Shown piece by piece: positions 1-7,147 of a stretch of 11,223 nt of DNA (position 1 is the stretch's first letter; each line of letters opens with the position of its first letter). The notes beneath the pieces were generated by a model. It did not search any database. It was given only the letters and a program-made list of their open reading frames with translations, and was not told the origin of the DNA. The position numbers were made by a program, and so were the translations under genes. The DNA lies in assembly GCF_946479605.1 (NCBI RefSeq), contig NZ_CAMLGT010000117.1, positions 1 through 11,223 on the forward strand. Direction: 5' to 3'. Source of the DNA: an uncultured Lacibacter sp. Its GTDB lineage: Bacteria > Bacteroidota > Bacteroidia > Chitinophagales > Chitinophagaceae.

Positions 1-164
1 GCTTCAGTAAGGTTGCTATGGTCAGCATAGGTTTCCACTGCACGGCTGTAAGCCATATCGGGCATATAAATTTTACCCGGCTCACGCTGAGGGCCGTTTT
101 TGCAGGAAGCTGCTGCCAGTACTACTGTAACCAATCCAAGTGTAACAATCTTTGTTGAACGCAT
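1..164 (-). CDS. actE: ActE, alternative complex III monoheme cytochrome c lipoprotein (partial, N-terminus only)
   Basis: Only the first 54 codons lie in the window; the gene continues past the left edge. The protein begins with a basic and hydrophobic lipoprotein signal (residues 1-20, MRSTKIVTLG onwards) ending in AAAS-C, so Cys21 is the likely lipidated residue after cleavage. The mature start contains IYMPDMAYSRAVETY, the N-terminal signature familiar from ActE subunits (Met-Pro-Asp-Met then a Tyr-rich segment). The heme-binding CxxCH would lie beyond the edge and is not seen. In ACIII, ActE is the lipid-anchored monoheme cytochrome that sits near the ActA hemes and can pass electrons on. 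The ATG at 162-164 lies 10 nt after the actD stop, in operon layout; no Shine-Dalgarno site is visible, as is usual for Bacteroidota. Family call from motif and gene order; the rest is inference. Confidence 0.85.
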   Translation of the reverse strand, partial: MRSTKIVTLGLVTVVLAAASCKNGPQREPGKIYMPDMAYSRAVETYADHSNLTE

Positions 165-174
165 TGCAATATGT

Positions 175-765
175 TTATGCTGTAACGATAGTTTCTTTTT
201 CAAACGCCTTTCTTTTTTTGTCGTAACGACCAAGCCACCAGCCTGTTTCTGCTTCTTTTTCGAATACTTCCACAGCTCCGGCACTCTGGAAAAATGCTTT
301 CACTTCTTCCACATTTGTTTTCTCCGTTACTTCAATCGGCATTACAAACAGATCATCTGTTGCACGCAGGTGAAAATGGTCTTTGGTAACAAACGGCCCG
401 AGCTGGCAGAGGTAGCAGAACGTGAGTACCATACCCACAGCTGAACATAATACTGTTAACTCAAACACAATGGGAATAAATGCAGGCAATGGCAGGTGCG
501 GTTTACCACCAATGTTCAATGGCCAGTCTTTTGTAAACACCCAGCTCATGAACGTTAACGCAACGGTGGTACCCGTCATACCATAAATAAAGCCGGCAGT
601 GTGGAGGCTGGTATCACGCAAACCCATTGCATGGTCTAAACCATGTATCGGGAAGGGTGTATACACATCATGAATCTTATAACCTGCTTTGCGGGTATTT
701 TTTACCGCAGGGAACAGCGTCTTTTCATCATCAAAACAGCCAACTACGAATTTTTTTACAGACAT
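175..765 (-). CDS. actD: ActD, alternative complex III membrane subunit (DUF3341 family)
   Basis: A 196-residue protein of the DUF3341 family. It has a soluble N-terminal part (residues 1-50, starting MSVKKFVVGCFDDE, the usual conserved opening), two hydrophobic segments at about 55-77 and 97-120 that fit a transmembrane hairpin, and a soluble C-terminal part (121-196). The Pro/His-rich loop between the helices (GGKPHLPLPAFIP, 86-98) and the stretch before the first helix (PFPIHGLDHAMGLR, 37-50) are typical of the family. ActD carries no cofactor; in known ACIII structures it packs against the membrane subunits. It lies 34 nt after actC and 10 nt before actE, all on the minus strand. The start ATG at 763-765 directly precedes the conserved opening. 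Identification rests on sequence pattern plus operon position and is strong. Confidence 0.93.
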   Translation of the reverse strand: MSVKKFVVGCFDDEKTLFPAVKNTRKAGYKIHDVYTPFPIHGLDHAMGLRDTSLHTAGFIYGMTGTTVALTFMSWVFTKDWPLNIGGKPHLPLPAFIPIVFELTVLCSAVGMVLTFCYLCQLGPFVTKDHFHLRATDDLFVMPIEVTEKTNVEEVKAFFQSAGAVEVFEKEAETGWWLGRYDKKRKAFEKETIVTA

Positions 766-770
766 ATTTT

Positions 771-791
771 TTAGCTTTTAGCTTTCAGCTT
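771..791. repeat. Three heptad AGCT repeats in the actC-actD gap
   Basis: The plus strand reads TTAGCTT, TTAGCTT, TCAGCTT back to back. The palindromic tetramer AGCT recurs at 773, 780 and 787, an exact 7-nt period, and the array fills most of the 34-nt gap between actC and actD. A five-copy array of the same period lies in the actB-actC gap (2251-2285). The function is unknown; it may be a dispersed intergenic repeat. Confidence 0.7.
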
Positions 792-799
792 TTATTCAA

Positions 800-2242
800 T
801 TAGTGTGCATGTGCATGTTCGTGAGCAAATTCTTCTGCGCTTTGCTTTTCAATACCATCCATTTGCTCTTTATAGCTTTCGCCATTCTTCTTCAATATAT
901 GTTTGATCTCTGCAATGGCAATTACAGGGAAATATTTCGAGAAGAGGAAGTAACAGGTAAAGAACAACCCAAACGAACCGAGATAGAAACCAACTTCCCA
1001 AATGGTTGGACGGTAGTACACCGACCATGAAGAAGGCAGATAATCACGATAGAGTGATGATACGATGATCACAAAACGTTCGAACCACATACCTACGTTC
1101 ACCACAATACTCATTAAGAAAGTAAAGGCAATGTTGCGGCGCAGTTTCTTGCTCCAGAACAACTGCGGCGTAATTACGTTACAGGTCATCATCAACCAGT
1201 AGCTCCATCCGTAAGGACCGGCAATACGGTATTTAAAGAAGATATCCTGTTCGTATTTCACCGCACTGTACCATGCCATGAACAATTCTGTTAAGTAAGC
1301 ACAACCCACAATAGACCCGGTCAATACAATAACCTTGTTCATATTTTCAATGTGGCTGAGTGTAATGTAATCTTCCAGGTTCATGATCTTACGTGTAACC
1401 AACATCAGTGTTTGCACCATGGCAAAACCAGAGAAGATGGCACCCGCAACGAAGTAAGGAGGGAAGATGGTTGTATGCCAGCCCGGAATAACCGAAGTGG
1501 CAAAGTCAAACGATACGATCGTGTGTACTGACAATACAAGCGGCGTACTTAAACCGGCCAATACCAGTGATAAGCTTTCATGACGTTGCCAGTGTTTGGT
1601 TGAACCTGTCCATCCGAAAGAAGCAACACCATAAAATGCTTTTGCCCATTTCTTTTTAGCACGGTCACGCAGGGTGGCCATATCAGGAATCAAACCGCTA
1701 TACCAGAATAAAAGAGATACAGTAAAGTAAGTAGAGATCGCAAATACGTCCCACAACAGTGGTGAGTTGAAGTTCACCCACAAAGGACCACGGCTGTTTG
1801 GATAAGGCATTACGAAGAAGGCCATCCACACACGACCCATGTGCCAGATCGGGAACTGACCCGCACAAATAACGGCAAAGATGGTCATCGCTTCAGCCGC
1901 ACGGTTTACACCTGTACGCCAGCCCTGGCGGAAGAGCAACAAGATAGCAGAGATCAATGTACCGGCATGACCAATACCAACCCACCATACGAAGTTGGTG
2001 ATATCCCAACCCCATCCGATGGTTTTGTTCAGGTTCCACATACCTGTACCATACACTACTTCTTTGTATAAGCTCACTGCACCAAACAGCAGCAATGCCA
2101 CTGAAATGATGAAACCGATCCACCACAAACGGGTGGGGGCAGCTTCCACCGGCTTACAAATATCCTCTGTAACGTCGTGGTAGGTTTTATGACCATCAAC
2201 CAATGGTTCCCTTACCTGTGATTCGTACCGTAGTAATGACAT
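800..2242 (-). CDS. actC: ActC, NrfD-like integral membrane quinol-oxidising subunit of alternative complex III
   Basis: A 480-residue NrfD/PsrC-family membrane protein with about ten hydrophobic segments (roughly 38-59, 83-105, 117-145, 163-185, 224-247, 262-284, 302-327, 344-363, 368-396, 414-445). Family features include GIGHAGTLISAI (89-100), FPIWHMGR (130-137), LLWDVFA (162-168) and SVHTIVSFDFA (238-248). His134 and Asp165 sit where this family places quinol-site and proton-path residues; their exact roles here are inferred from the family. ActC takes electrons from menaquinol and passes them to the ActB clusters, and may couple this to proton movement. The C-terminus is a short charged tail ending HEHAHAH. 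The ATG at 2240-2242 gives the full family length. It lies 159 nt after actB and 34 nt before actD. ActF, the second NrfD-like subunit, would be encoded outside the window; order after actB favours ActC here. Confidence 0.95.
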   Translation of the reverse strand: MSLLRYESQVREPLVDGHKTYHDVTEDICKPVEAAPTRLWWIGFIISVALLLFGAVSLYKEVVYGTGMWNLNKTIGWGWDITNFVWWVGIGHAGTLISAILLLFRQGWRTGVNRAAEAMTIFAVICAGQFPIWHMGRVWMAFFVMPYPNSRGPLWVNFNSPLLWDVFAISTYFTVSLLFWYSGLIPDMATLRDRAKKKWAKAFYGVASFGWTGSTKHWQRHESLSLVLAGLSTPLVLSVHTIVSFDFATSVIPGWHTTIFPPYFVAGAIFSGFAMVQTLMLVTRKIMNLEDYITLSHIENMNKVIVLTGSIVGCAYLTELFMAWYSAVKYEQDIFFKYRIAGPYGWSYWLMMTCNVITPQLFWSKKLRRNIAFTFLMSIVVNVGMWFERFVIIVSSLYRDYLPSSWSVYYRPTIWEVGFYLGSFGLFFTCYFLFSKYFPVIAIAEIKHILKKNGESYKEQMDGIEKQSAEEFAHEHAHAH

Positions 2243-2250
2243 ATTCTTGT

Positions 2251-2285
2251 TTGAGCTTTAAGCTATCAGCTATGAGCTTCGAGCT
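2251..2285. repeat. Five heptad AGCT repeats in the actB-actC gap
   Basis: The plus strand reads TTGAGCT, TTAAGCT, ATCAGCT, ATGAGCT, TCGAGCT: an invariant AGCT every 7 nt with a variable 3-nt spacer. The array ends 9 nt upstream of the actC start codon on the transcribed strand, so it lies in the actC leader. A further isolated AGCT sits at 2307-2310, out of phase. The period matches the three-copy array at 771-791. The spacer variation makes simple recent slippage unlikely. Confidence 0.72.
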
Positions 2286-2334
2286 TTGGTTTTATGTTTT
2301 GTACTTAGCTTCAGAATCGTTTTTCGTCTTCTGT

Positions 2335-2390
2335 TGCGTCGCACTCTTCAACTTTTTTTAACGCTGTTCAACAAATTCCTTTCTAAGGAA
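2335..2390. repeat. Mixed repeat segment with a small hairpin, downstream of actB
   Basis: The 3' side of actB is followed, within the 159-nt actB-actC gap, by a perfect 6-bp inverted repeat with a 3-nt loop (TTCCTT at 2376-2381, AAGGAA at 2385-2390). Next come two TTCAAC copies exactly 20 nt apart (2347-2352 and 2367-2372) and the hyphenated palindrome TGCG-t-CGCA (2335-2343). The hairpin is AT-rich and is not followed by a U-run on the minus strand, so it is a poor terminator. It could be an RNA processing or stability site. No coding frame or promoter was seen in this gap. Confidence 0.45.
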
Positions 2391-2401
2391 TCATACACAT
2401 C

Positions 2402-5400
2402 TTAATGTGCAGCTTCTGCTTTTTCTTCATGTTTTGCTTCAGCAGCTTCACCGTGTGCACCACCGTGACCTTCTTCGTGGTTACCAACCACACGGTCAGT
2501 ATTACGCACTTTGGCCTGGTAGCTTACGTTAGGCAACACGTGAATTTGCTCCAGTACATAATAAGTACGGTTGTACCCTTCCTGGTTGCGCACCCGGCTG
2601 ATGGCACTTTCCTTATCATTTACATTACCAAACACGATAGCGTTTGTTGGGCAAGCCTGCTGACAAGCAGATTTGATATCGTTATCCACCATTGGGCGGC
2701 TTTCTTTCTTCGCTGTGAGTTTTGCTTCCTGTAAACGTTGTACGCAGAAAGAACATTTTTCAATTACACCACGGCTACGAACAGTAACATCAGGGTTCAG
2801 CACCATGCGTGTAAGATCATCGTTCATATCAATCGTTACTTCATTCAGGCGACCATACTCGATAAGTGGGTTCTGGTTGTCTTTGAAGCTGTCTGCACCA
2901 TTCCAGTCGTGCCAGTTAAAGCGACGAACTTTATAAGGACAGTTGTTTGCACAATATCTTGTACCAATACAACGGTTATATGTCATTTGGTTCAAACCTT
3001 CACTGCTGTGGTTGGTAGCTGCTACCGGACAAACGTTCTCACAAGGAGCGTTATCACAGTGCTGGCACATCATTGGCTGGAATACCACATCCGGGTTTTC
3101 AGTATCACCGCTGAAATAACGGTCGATACGTAACCAATGCATGTCATGGTATTTCGCCACCTGGTTTTTACCTACAACAGAAACGTTGTTCTCTGCACTA
3201 CATGCAACCACGCAGGCACCACAACCGTTACAAAGGTTCAGATCTAAACTCATTCCCCATTTGATACCCGGCTTGTCGAAAACAGGATACAGTGTTCCTT
3301 TTTCTTCTAAACCTGCAGTACCACCGTAAGGTTTCAAATGCGCTTCACGTTCGTTCAGGAAATGCTTTGGATCTTTTTTGAATATCGCCATGCTTGTTTC
3401 CTTCACTACTTCCGTACGGTTATCGTACTGGCCGTGTGTTTGCATTTGTGCGATGTCGTACATTTCACCTGTTGTTGCAATAGTTACATCAGCAACAGAG
3501 TATTCGTATGTAGCACCGTTTGATCCTACTAATGGATAAACATTTTGACCAGATCCTTTTGCTGCACGACCAACTTTTTCGCTGCGGCCGTAACCAACAG
3601 CAATAGCAATTGTGCTGGCGTTTGTGCCGGGCACAATAATGATCGGGAGTTTAATTTCTTTACCACCAGCTTTTACGGTTACAACCGGCTTTGGTGGTTC
3701 CACCTCGTACGTATCGAGGTTCATATCAGGAAACAATTCTTTCTGCAATGCAGGAGAAATGATTACATAGTTATCCCATGTTGCACGTGTAAGCGGATCA
3801 GGCATTTCCTGCAACCAAGGGTTGTTGGCCATTTTACCATCACCAATACTTACTTTCTGGTAGATCACCAGCTCGTACTTACCGCCTTTTTTCGCAGCAC
3901 TCAGTTTAGCAGCAGCATCAGCTACTACAGCAGCATTGAATGCAGCACCTGCAACAACAGGAGCAGCGGGTTCAATAACACCATCCTGCAATGCTTTATC
4001 AAATGCAGTTTGTCCGCCCAGTTTACTGATCCAGTAGTTTTTGAAATATGTTTCGTAATCCGCTACAGTGCTGCCGCTCCATTTCAGTAAAGAAGTTGCG
4101 AAAGCTCTTGTTTTAAACAGCGGATGAATAGTAGGCTGAATGAAAGAGAGGTAACCTGTTTTTGGTTCAGCATCGCCCCAGCTTTCTAAATAATGATGAT
4201 CAGGCAATACAAATTTGCAATGCTCAGTTGTTTCATCTTCACGTTCGTTGAACGATACCGTTAAGCCAACTTTCTTGAGGCCATCAGCAAATTTCTTACC
4301 GTCACGGTATGTGTAAACAGGGTTTGCACCATGAATGAACAATGCGCCAACAGCACCTGCGTTGAGGTCGGCTACCAGTTGTTCAAACTCTGCATCAACA
4401 CCTTTACGGTAGTTGAGCATAGTACCATAGTTCACGGTTTTACCGTTTGCTCCAATTTTATCGTTGATGGCATTTACAAGGATCTGTGCATTTACATCGT
4501 TGCTTCCGCTAACCACCAGTGCATTACCACCAGCTGCCAGTAATTCTTTAGCAGCAGCATCAATACCTGCAGCCAGGCGTTTATCTTCAAAAGCAGGAGC
4601 AGTTACTGCACCACCCACTTTTGCGTATAATGCTAATAATACAGCACCCAGCTCACTTGGTTTGTGTGTGTAACGTTCATCAGCACTTGCACCCGTCATG
4701 CTGTACATGCTTTCGAACTGGAAGTGACGGCTCATGGTTGGGTTCTTCTCATTGATCTTACGCTTGCTTGCATATTGCTTTGCAAAATCAACAGGGTTTA
4801 ACCACGTGCCTAAAAAGTCTGCACCAAAGTTTACTATTACATCAGCTGCATCGAAGTGGTAAGAAGGGATGCCTTTTTTACCATAAGATGCTTCACTTGC
4901 CTGGATGATACCGCTGTAAGAAACAGCATCATACGTTACATGCTTGGCTGTGGGATATTTTGCTTTGAACTCATCCATTACTGCCAATACAGTTGGAGAG
5001 TTGATAGTAGAAGTTAAGAATACAATTTGTTTACCGGCTGCACTTGCCAAAGCTGCTGCAATTTTCTTGTCAACTGCTTCGTAAGTAGGGGCTTCTTTAA
5101 ATCCTTCCGCCGTTTTTTCCATTGGGAAACGGATGCGGGCAGTATCATAAAGACTCAGTACAGAAGCTTGTACACGTTGTGATGTACCTCCTTTTGTAAA
5201 CCCGAGTTCATTTCCTTCAATTTTGATGGGGCGGCCATCACGCACTTTTGCTATAACCGGTACTACATCTCCATCCAATACGAATGTAGTGGCGTAATAG
5301 TTGGCAACGCCGGTAACTATATCATCATGCTTGTTCAGGAAAGGAATGGACTTTTTTACAGGCATTTCACAACTGTCAGAAAGTGTTGCCGCAGCGGTGC

Positions 5401-5560
5401 TGAAGCCGAGATACTTTAAGAAATCACGACGTGGAGTTTTTGCCCCGTTATCGTCCATTTCAAAAGGCAATTCCTCTTTAAACTCATTCGCCACATCTTC
5501 CTGGTATGCCTTCGTGCTGTTCAGCTCTCCGAAACTTTGCCAATATTTTTTCTTGCTCAT
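2402..5560 (-). CDS. actB: ActB, alternative complex III iron-sulfur and molybdopterin-fold subunit
   Basis: A 1052-residue fusion. Residues 1-43 are an extended N-terminal region seen in ActB-type proteins (KKYWQSFGELN) before a twin-arginine motif RRDFLKYLG (44-52), so export by Tat is expected. Residues of about 70-740 resemble the molybdopterin oxidoreductase fold, which in characterised ACIII has no molybdenum cofactor. The C-terminal ferredoxin part has four cysteine groups: C777-C780-C783-C787, C832-C835-C840-C844, C864-C870-C874 and C936-C939...C966-C970. That is 15 cysteines, matching three [4Fe-4S] and one [3Fe-4S] cluster. The protein ends in a His/Glu/Ala-rich tail (about 1025-1052). 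It carries electrons from ActC to the ActA hemes on the periplasmic face. It lies 95 nt after actA. The ATG at 5558-5560 opens the extended signal region. Confidence 0.96.
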   Translation of the reverse strand: MSKKKYWQSFGELNSTKAYQEDVANEFKEELPFEMDDNGAKTPRRDFLKYLGFSTAAATLSDSCEMPVKKSIPFLNKHDDIVTGVANYYATTFVLDGDVVPVIAKVRDGRPIKIEGNELGFTKGGTSQRVQASVLSLYDTARIRFPMEKTAEGFKEAPTYEAVDKKIAAALASAAGKQIVFLTSTINSPTVLAVMDEFKAKYPTAKHVTYDAVSYSGIIQASEASYGKKGIPSYHFDAADVIVNFGADFLGTWLNPVDFAKQYASKRKINEKNPTMSRHFQFESMYSMTGASADERYTHKPSELGAVLLALYAKVGGAVTAPAFEDKRLAAGIDAAAKELLAAGGNALVVSGSNDVNAQILVNAINDKIGANGKTVNYGTMLNYRKGVDAEFEQLVADLNAGAVGALFIHGANPVYTYRDGKKFADGLKKVGLTVSFNEREDETTEHCKFVLPDHHYLESWGDAEPKTGYLSFIQPTIHPLFKTRAFATSLLKWSGSTVADYETYFKNYWISKLGGQTAFDKALQDGVIEPAAPVVAGAAFNAAVVADAAAKLSAAKKGGKYELVIYQKVSIGDGKMANNPWLQEMPDPLTRATWDNYVIISPALQKELFPDMNLDTYEVEPPKPVVTVKAGGKEIKLPIIIVPGTNASTIAIAVGYGRSEKVGRAAKGSGQNVYPLVGSNGATYEYSVADVTIATTGEMYDIAQMQTHGQYDNRTEVVKETSMAIFKKDPKHFLNEREAHLKPYGGTAGLEEKGTLYPVFDKPGIKWGMSLDLNLCNGCGACVVACSAENNVSVVGKNQVAKYHDMHWLRIDRYFSGDTENPDVVFQPMMCQHCDNAPCENVCPVAATNHSSEGLNQMTYNRCIGTRYCANNCPYKVRRFNWHDWNGADSFKDNQNPLIEYGRLNEVTIDMNDDLTRMVLNPDVTVRSRGVIEKCSFCVQRLQEAKLTAKKESRPMVDNDIKSACQQACPTNAIVFGNVNDKESAISRVRNQEGYNRTYYVLEQIHVLPNVSYQAKVRNTDRVVGNHEEGHGGAHGEAAEAKHEEKAEAAH

Positions 5561-5594
5561 ATGCTTTGTTAGATAGCTAATTGAAAATTTGAGG

Positions 5595-5653
5595 ATTTGA
5601 ATTTCTGAAAATGTGATCCATCACGCATCAGCACATTTTCAAACAGTTCAAAT
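5595..5653. repeat. Imperfect inverted repeat (stem-loop) in the actA-actB gap
   Basis: A perfect 10-bp inner stem (TGAAAATGTG at 5606-5615, CACATTTTCA at 5632-5641) encloses a 16-nt loop. It is extended by an outer 7-bp pair (ATTTGAA at 5595-5601, TTCAAAT at 5647-5653) across a 4/5-nt internal bulge. The left flank has further TTTGA-type units (5581-5600). The element starts 2 nt after the actA stop and fills most of the 95-nt gap to actB. It could act in mRNA as a processing or partial termination structure, or be a dispersed palindromic intergenic repeat. On the transcribed strand the right stem lacks a following U-tract, so full termination is unlikely. Confidence 0.65.
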
Positions 5654-5655
5654 TA

Positions 5656-6903
5656 TTAATAGTGACATTTCTGACATTCTGTACCACCGATCTTTTCTAC
5701 GGTCACACTATCCATTTTACCGTTCTTGATATCGTTGTGGAATTTCTCATACATGCTGTAGAAGCCATTGTCTTTGAACTTCACACTTGTTTCACGGTGA
5801 CAGTTGATACACCAGCCCATGCTCAAATTGCTGAACTGATAAACTTCATCCATCTTTTGGATATCACCATGACAAGTCTGGCATTGTACGCCACCTGCCT
5901 TTGTATGTTGTGAGTGGTTGAAATATACGTGGTCAGGAAGGTTATGAATTTTAATCCATTCAATTGGTTTACCCTGTGCTGTGTATTTGTTTGATGCAGG
6001 ATCCCAACCAGCGTATTTATATAATTTCTGAATTTCTGCGGTTCCGTCTACTTCACTCCCATCTTCACGGAAAAGTTTTTCGCCTTTGTACTCGTTAACA
6101 GCCATGTGACAATTCATACACACATTCACACTTGGAATGTTGGCATGTTTGCCTTCCATTGCACTACCGTGACAATACAAACAGTTTACCTGGTTAATGC
6201 CGGCATGTACTTTATGTGAGTAGAAGATCGGTTGCTCAGGTTGATAGTTTGTTTGGCGACCCAAACCAATTGCACCTTGTGCAAAGAAATAACCCGCAAC
6301 AATAAAGAAGAGGATGGTTAACGTAGCCATGTATGCCTTGTTTCTCCAGAAAGGAACAGGCTCACCACGTACTACGCCATCTTTTTCATCAGTCAGTTTT
6401 TTCAGGTTGCTGTTGATCTGTAAAAGAATCAGTGCAACAATAGCTAATACCAGTGCAAGAATACCAAAGAGAAGCGAGTTGTCTTCAGCAGGTTCACCTG
6501 CTACTGCTGTACCCGGAGTTGGGCCAGGTGCTGGTTTTGAAGCTTCTGCATTAATATAAGTAACGATAGCATCAATTTCCGCTTCACCCAAACCTGGGAA
6601 ACCGGTCATCAATACACCATTGTATTCTTTAATGAGGTTTGCAGCATACGCATCAGTTTTTGCGTAGCCGGCCGGGTTATGAATCCAAGCATACAGTTTT
6701 TTGCGGTCGCTCCAGGAGCCTCGTTCTTCTAAACCAGCCAATGCAGGACCGGTAAGTTTTTTACCTACAGCATGACAGCTGGCACAGTTTGTCTGGAACA
6801 AAGCTTTCCCGTCCTGAGCTAATGACTTATCGGCAATTAACAGGGAAACTAAAACCAAACAGAGTGTGAACGACTTTCGGAGTAGTAATTTTGGTTGATT
6901 CAT
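5656..6903 (-). CDS. actA: ActA, hexaheme cytochrome c subunit of alternative complex III (monoheme plus pentaheme)
   Basis: 415 residues from the ATG at 6901-6903 (numbers here from that Met). A signal peptide (1-29, ending KSLA-Q) is followed by a small class I cytochrome c domain with CASCH (C40, C43, H44) and a likely Met ligand at M99 (VLMTGFPGLGEAEID). After a Pro/Ala-rich linker come two membrane helices (about 145-162 and 190-210) joined by a charged loop, then a pentaheme domain with CLYCH (241), CMNCH (262), CQTCH (341), CINCH (365) and CQKCH at the C-terminus (410). This gives six hemes. ActA takes electrons from the ActB clusters and passes them out through its hemes. It is the first gene of the operon. 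A frame extension to TTG at 6957 was rejected because that codon lies inside the -7 promoter element. The five-heme part identifies ActA firmly; the extra domain may be lineage-typical. Confidence 0.95.
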   Translation of the reverse strand: MNQPKLLLRKSFTLCLVLVSLLIADKSLAQDGKALFQTNCASCHAVGKKLTGPALAGLEERGSWSDRKKLYAWIHNPAGYAKTDAYAANLIKEYNGVLMTGFPGLGEAEIDAIVTYINAEASKPAPGPTPGTAVAGEPAEDNSLLFGILALVLAIVALILLQINSNLKKLTDEKDGVVRGEPVPFWRNKAYMATLTILFFIVAGYFFAQGAIGLGRQTNYQPEQPIFYSHKVHAGINQVNCLYCHGSAMEGKHANIPSVNVCMNCHMAVNEYKGEKLFREDGSEVDGTAEIQKLYKYAGWDPASNKYTAQGKPIEWIKIHNLPDHVYFNHSQHTKAGGVQCQTCHGDIQKMDEVYQFSNLSMGWCINCHRETSVKFKDNGFYSMYEKFHNDIKNGKMDSVTVEKIGGTECQKCHY

Positions 6904-6954
6904 AACGTTCTGGAACCGGTTGTGATGAGGAAGAATATCCTTTTTTACTGGCTG

Positions 6955-6962
6955 CAAAAATA
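6955..6962 (-). promoter_or_regulatory. Bacteroidota-type -7 promoter element upstream of actA
   Basis: On the minus strand this reads TATTTTTG, an exact match to the Bacteroidota sigma-A -7 consensus TAnnTTTG. A start of transcription about 5-7 nt downstream would give a leader of about 45 nt before the actA ATG at 6903. No good -33 TTG was found at the usual spacing of about 19 nt, so the match is one-sided. It is also the main reason to prefer the 6903 start for actA. Confidence 0.5.
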
Positions 6963-7135
6963 GGGGAGGATACTGACATAATATCCACAGTTTCGAAAAA
7001 AATTTTACTTAGTTGTGACTTGACAATGAATCGCTTGGAATTAGTTCAGCTTTCAATTCATCTTGAAAAAACTGAATGATTTCTGATGCTTCTGTTTTTT
7101 ACAAAAGCGGTGGTGGCCAAACAAACTTTTCCCCC
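6963..7135. other. Divergent intergenic region between the ACIII operon and the DUF6787-like gene
   Basis: This AT-rich stretch separates the divergent actA and DUF6787-like genes. It should hold the upstream regulatory sites of both, including the -33 region of actA. A poly-A tract (about 6995-7003) sits about 35-40 nt upstream of the actA -7 element and could act as an UP-like or curved element. No clear operator palindrome, RNA gene or further open frame with good signals was seen. Confidence 0.4.
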
Positions 7136-7143
7136 GATTTTTG
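7136..7143 (+). promoter_or_regulatory. Possible -7 element directly before the DUF6787-like gene
   Basis: GATTTTTG matches TAnnTTTG except for the first base and ends 4 nt before the ATG at 7148. If used, the transcript would be leaderless or nearly so. No matching -33 TTG was found, so this is a weak call. Confidence 0.2.
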
Positions 7144-7147
7144 TGCG

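Noticed and set aside
2251..2285. CRISPR-like reading of the AGCT array
   Set aside because: The repeat unit is 7 nt with 3-nt variable positions; there are no repeat-spacer units of CRISPR size and no cas genes.
3545..4090. 181-residue plus-strand open frame inside actB
   Set aside because: It lies antisense to a strongly supported coding region, has no family-like motif and comes from the codon bias of the opposite strand. The same applies to the other plus-strand frames over actA-actD.
5595..5653. Rho-independent terminator between actA and actB
   Set aside because: The stem is AT-rich and has no U-run after it on the transcribed strand, and the genes form a conserved operon.
6904..6957. 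N-terminal extension of actA to a TTG at 6957
   Set aside because: The TTG is part of an exact -7 promoter match, and the added 18 residues would place a polar, His-rich stretch before the signal peptide.
7076..7147. Upstream ATG for the DUF6787-like gene
   Set aside because: The extra 24 residues do not fit the family start (MFEKL...) and overlap the likely promoter region.
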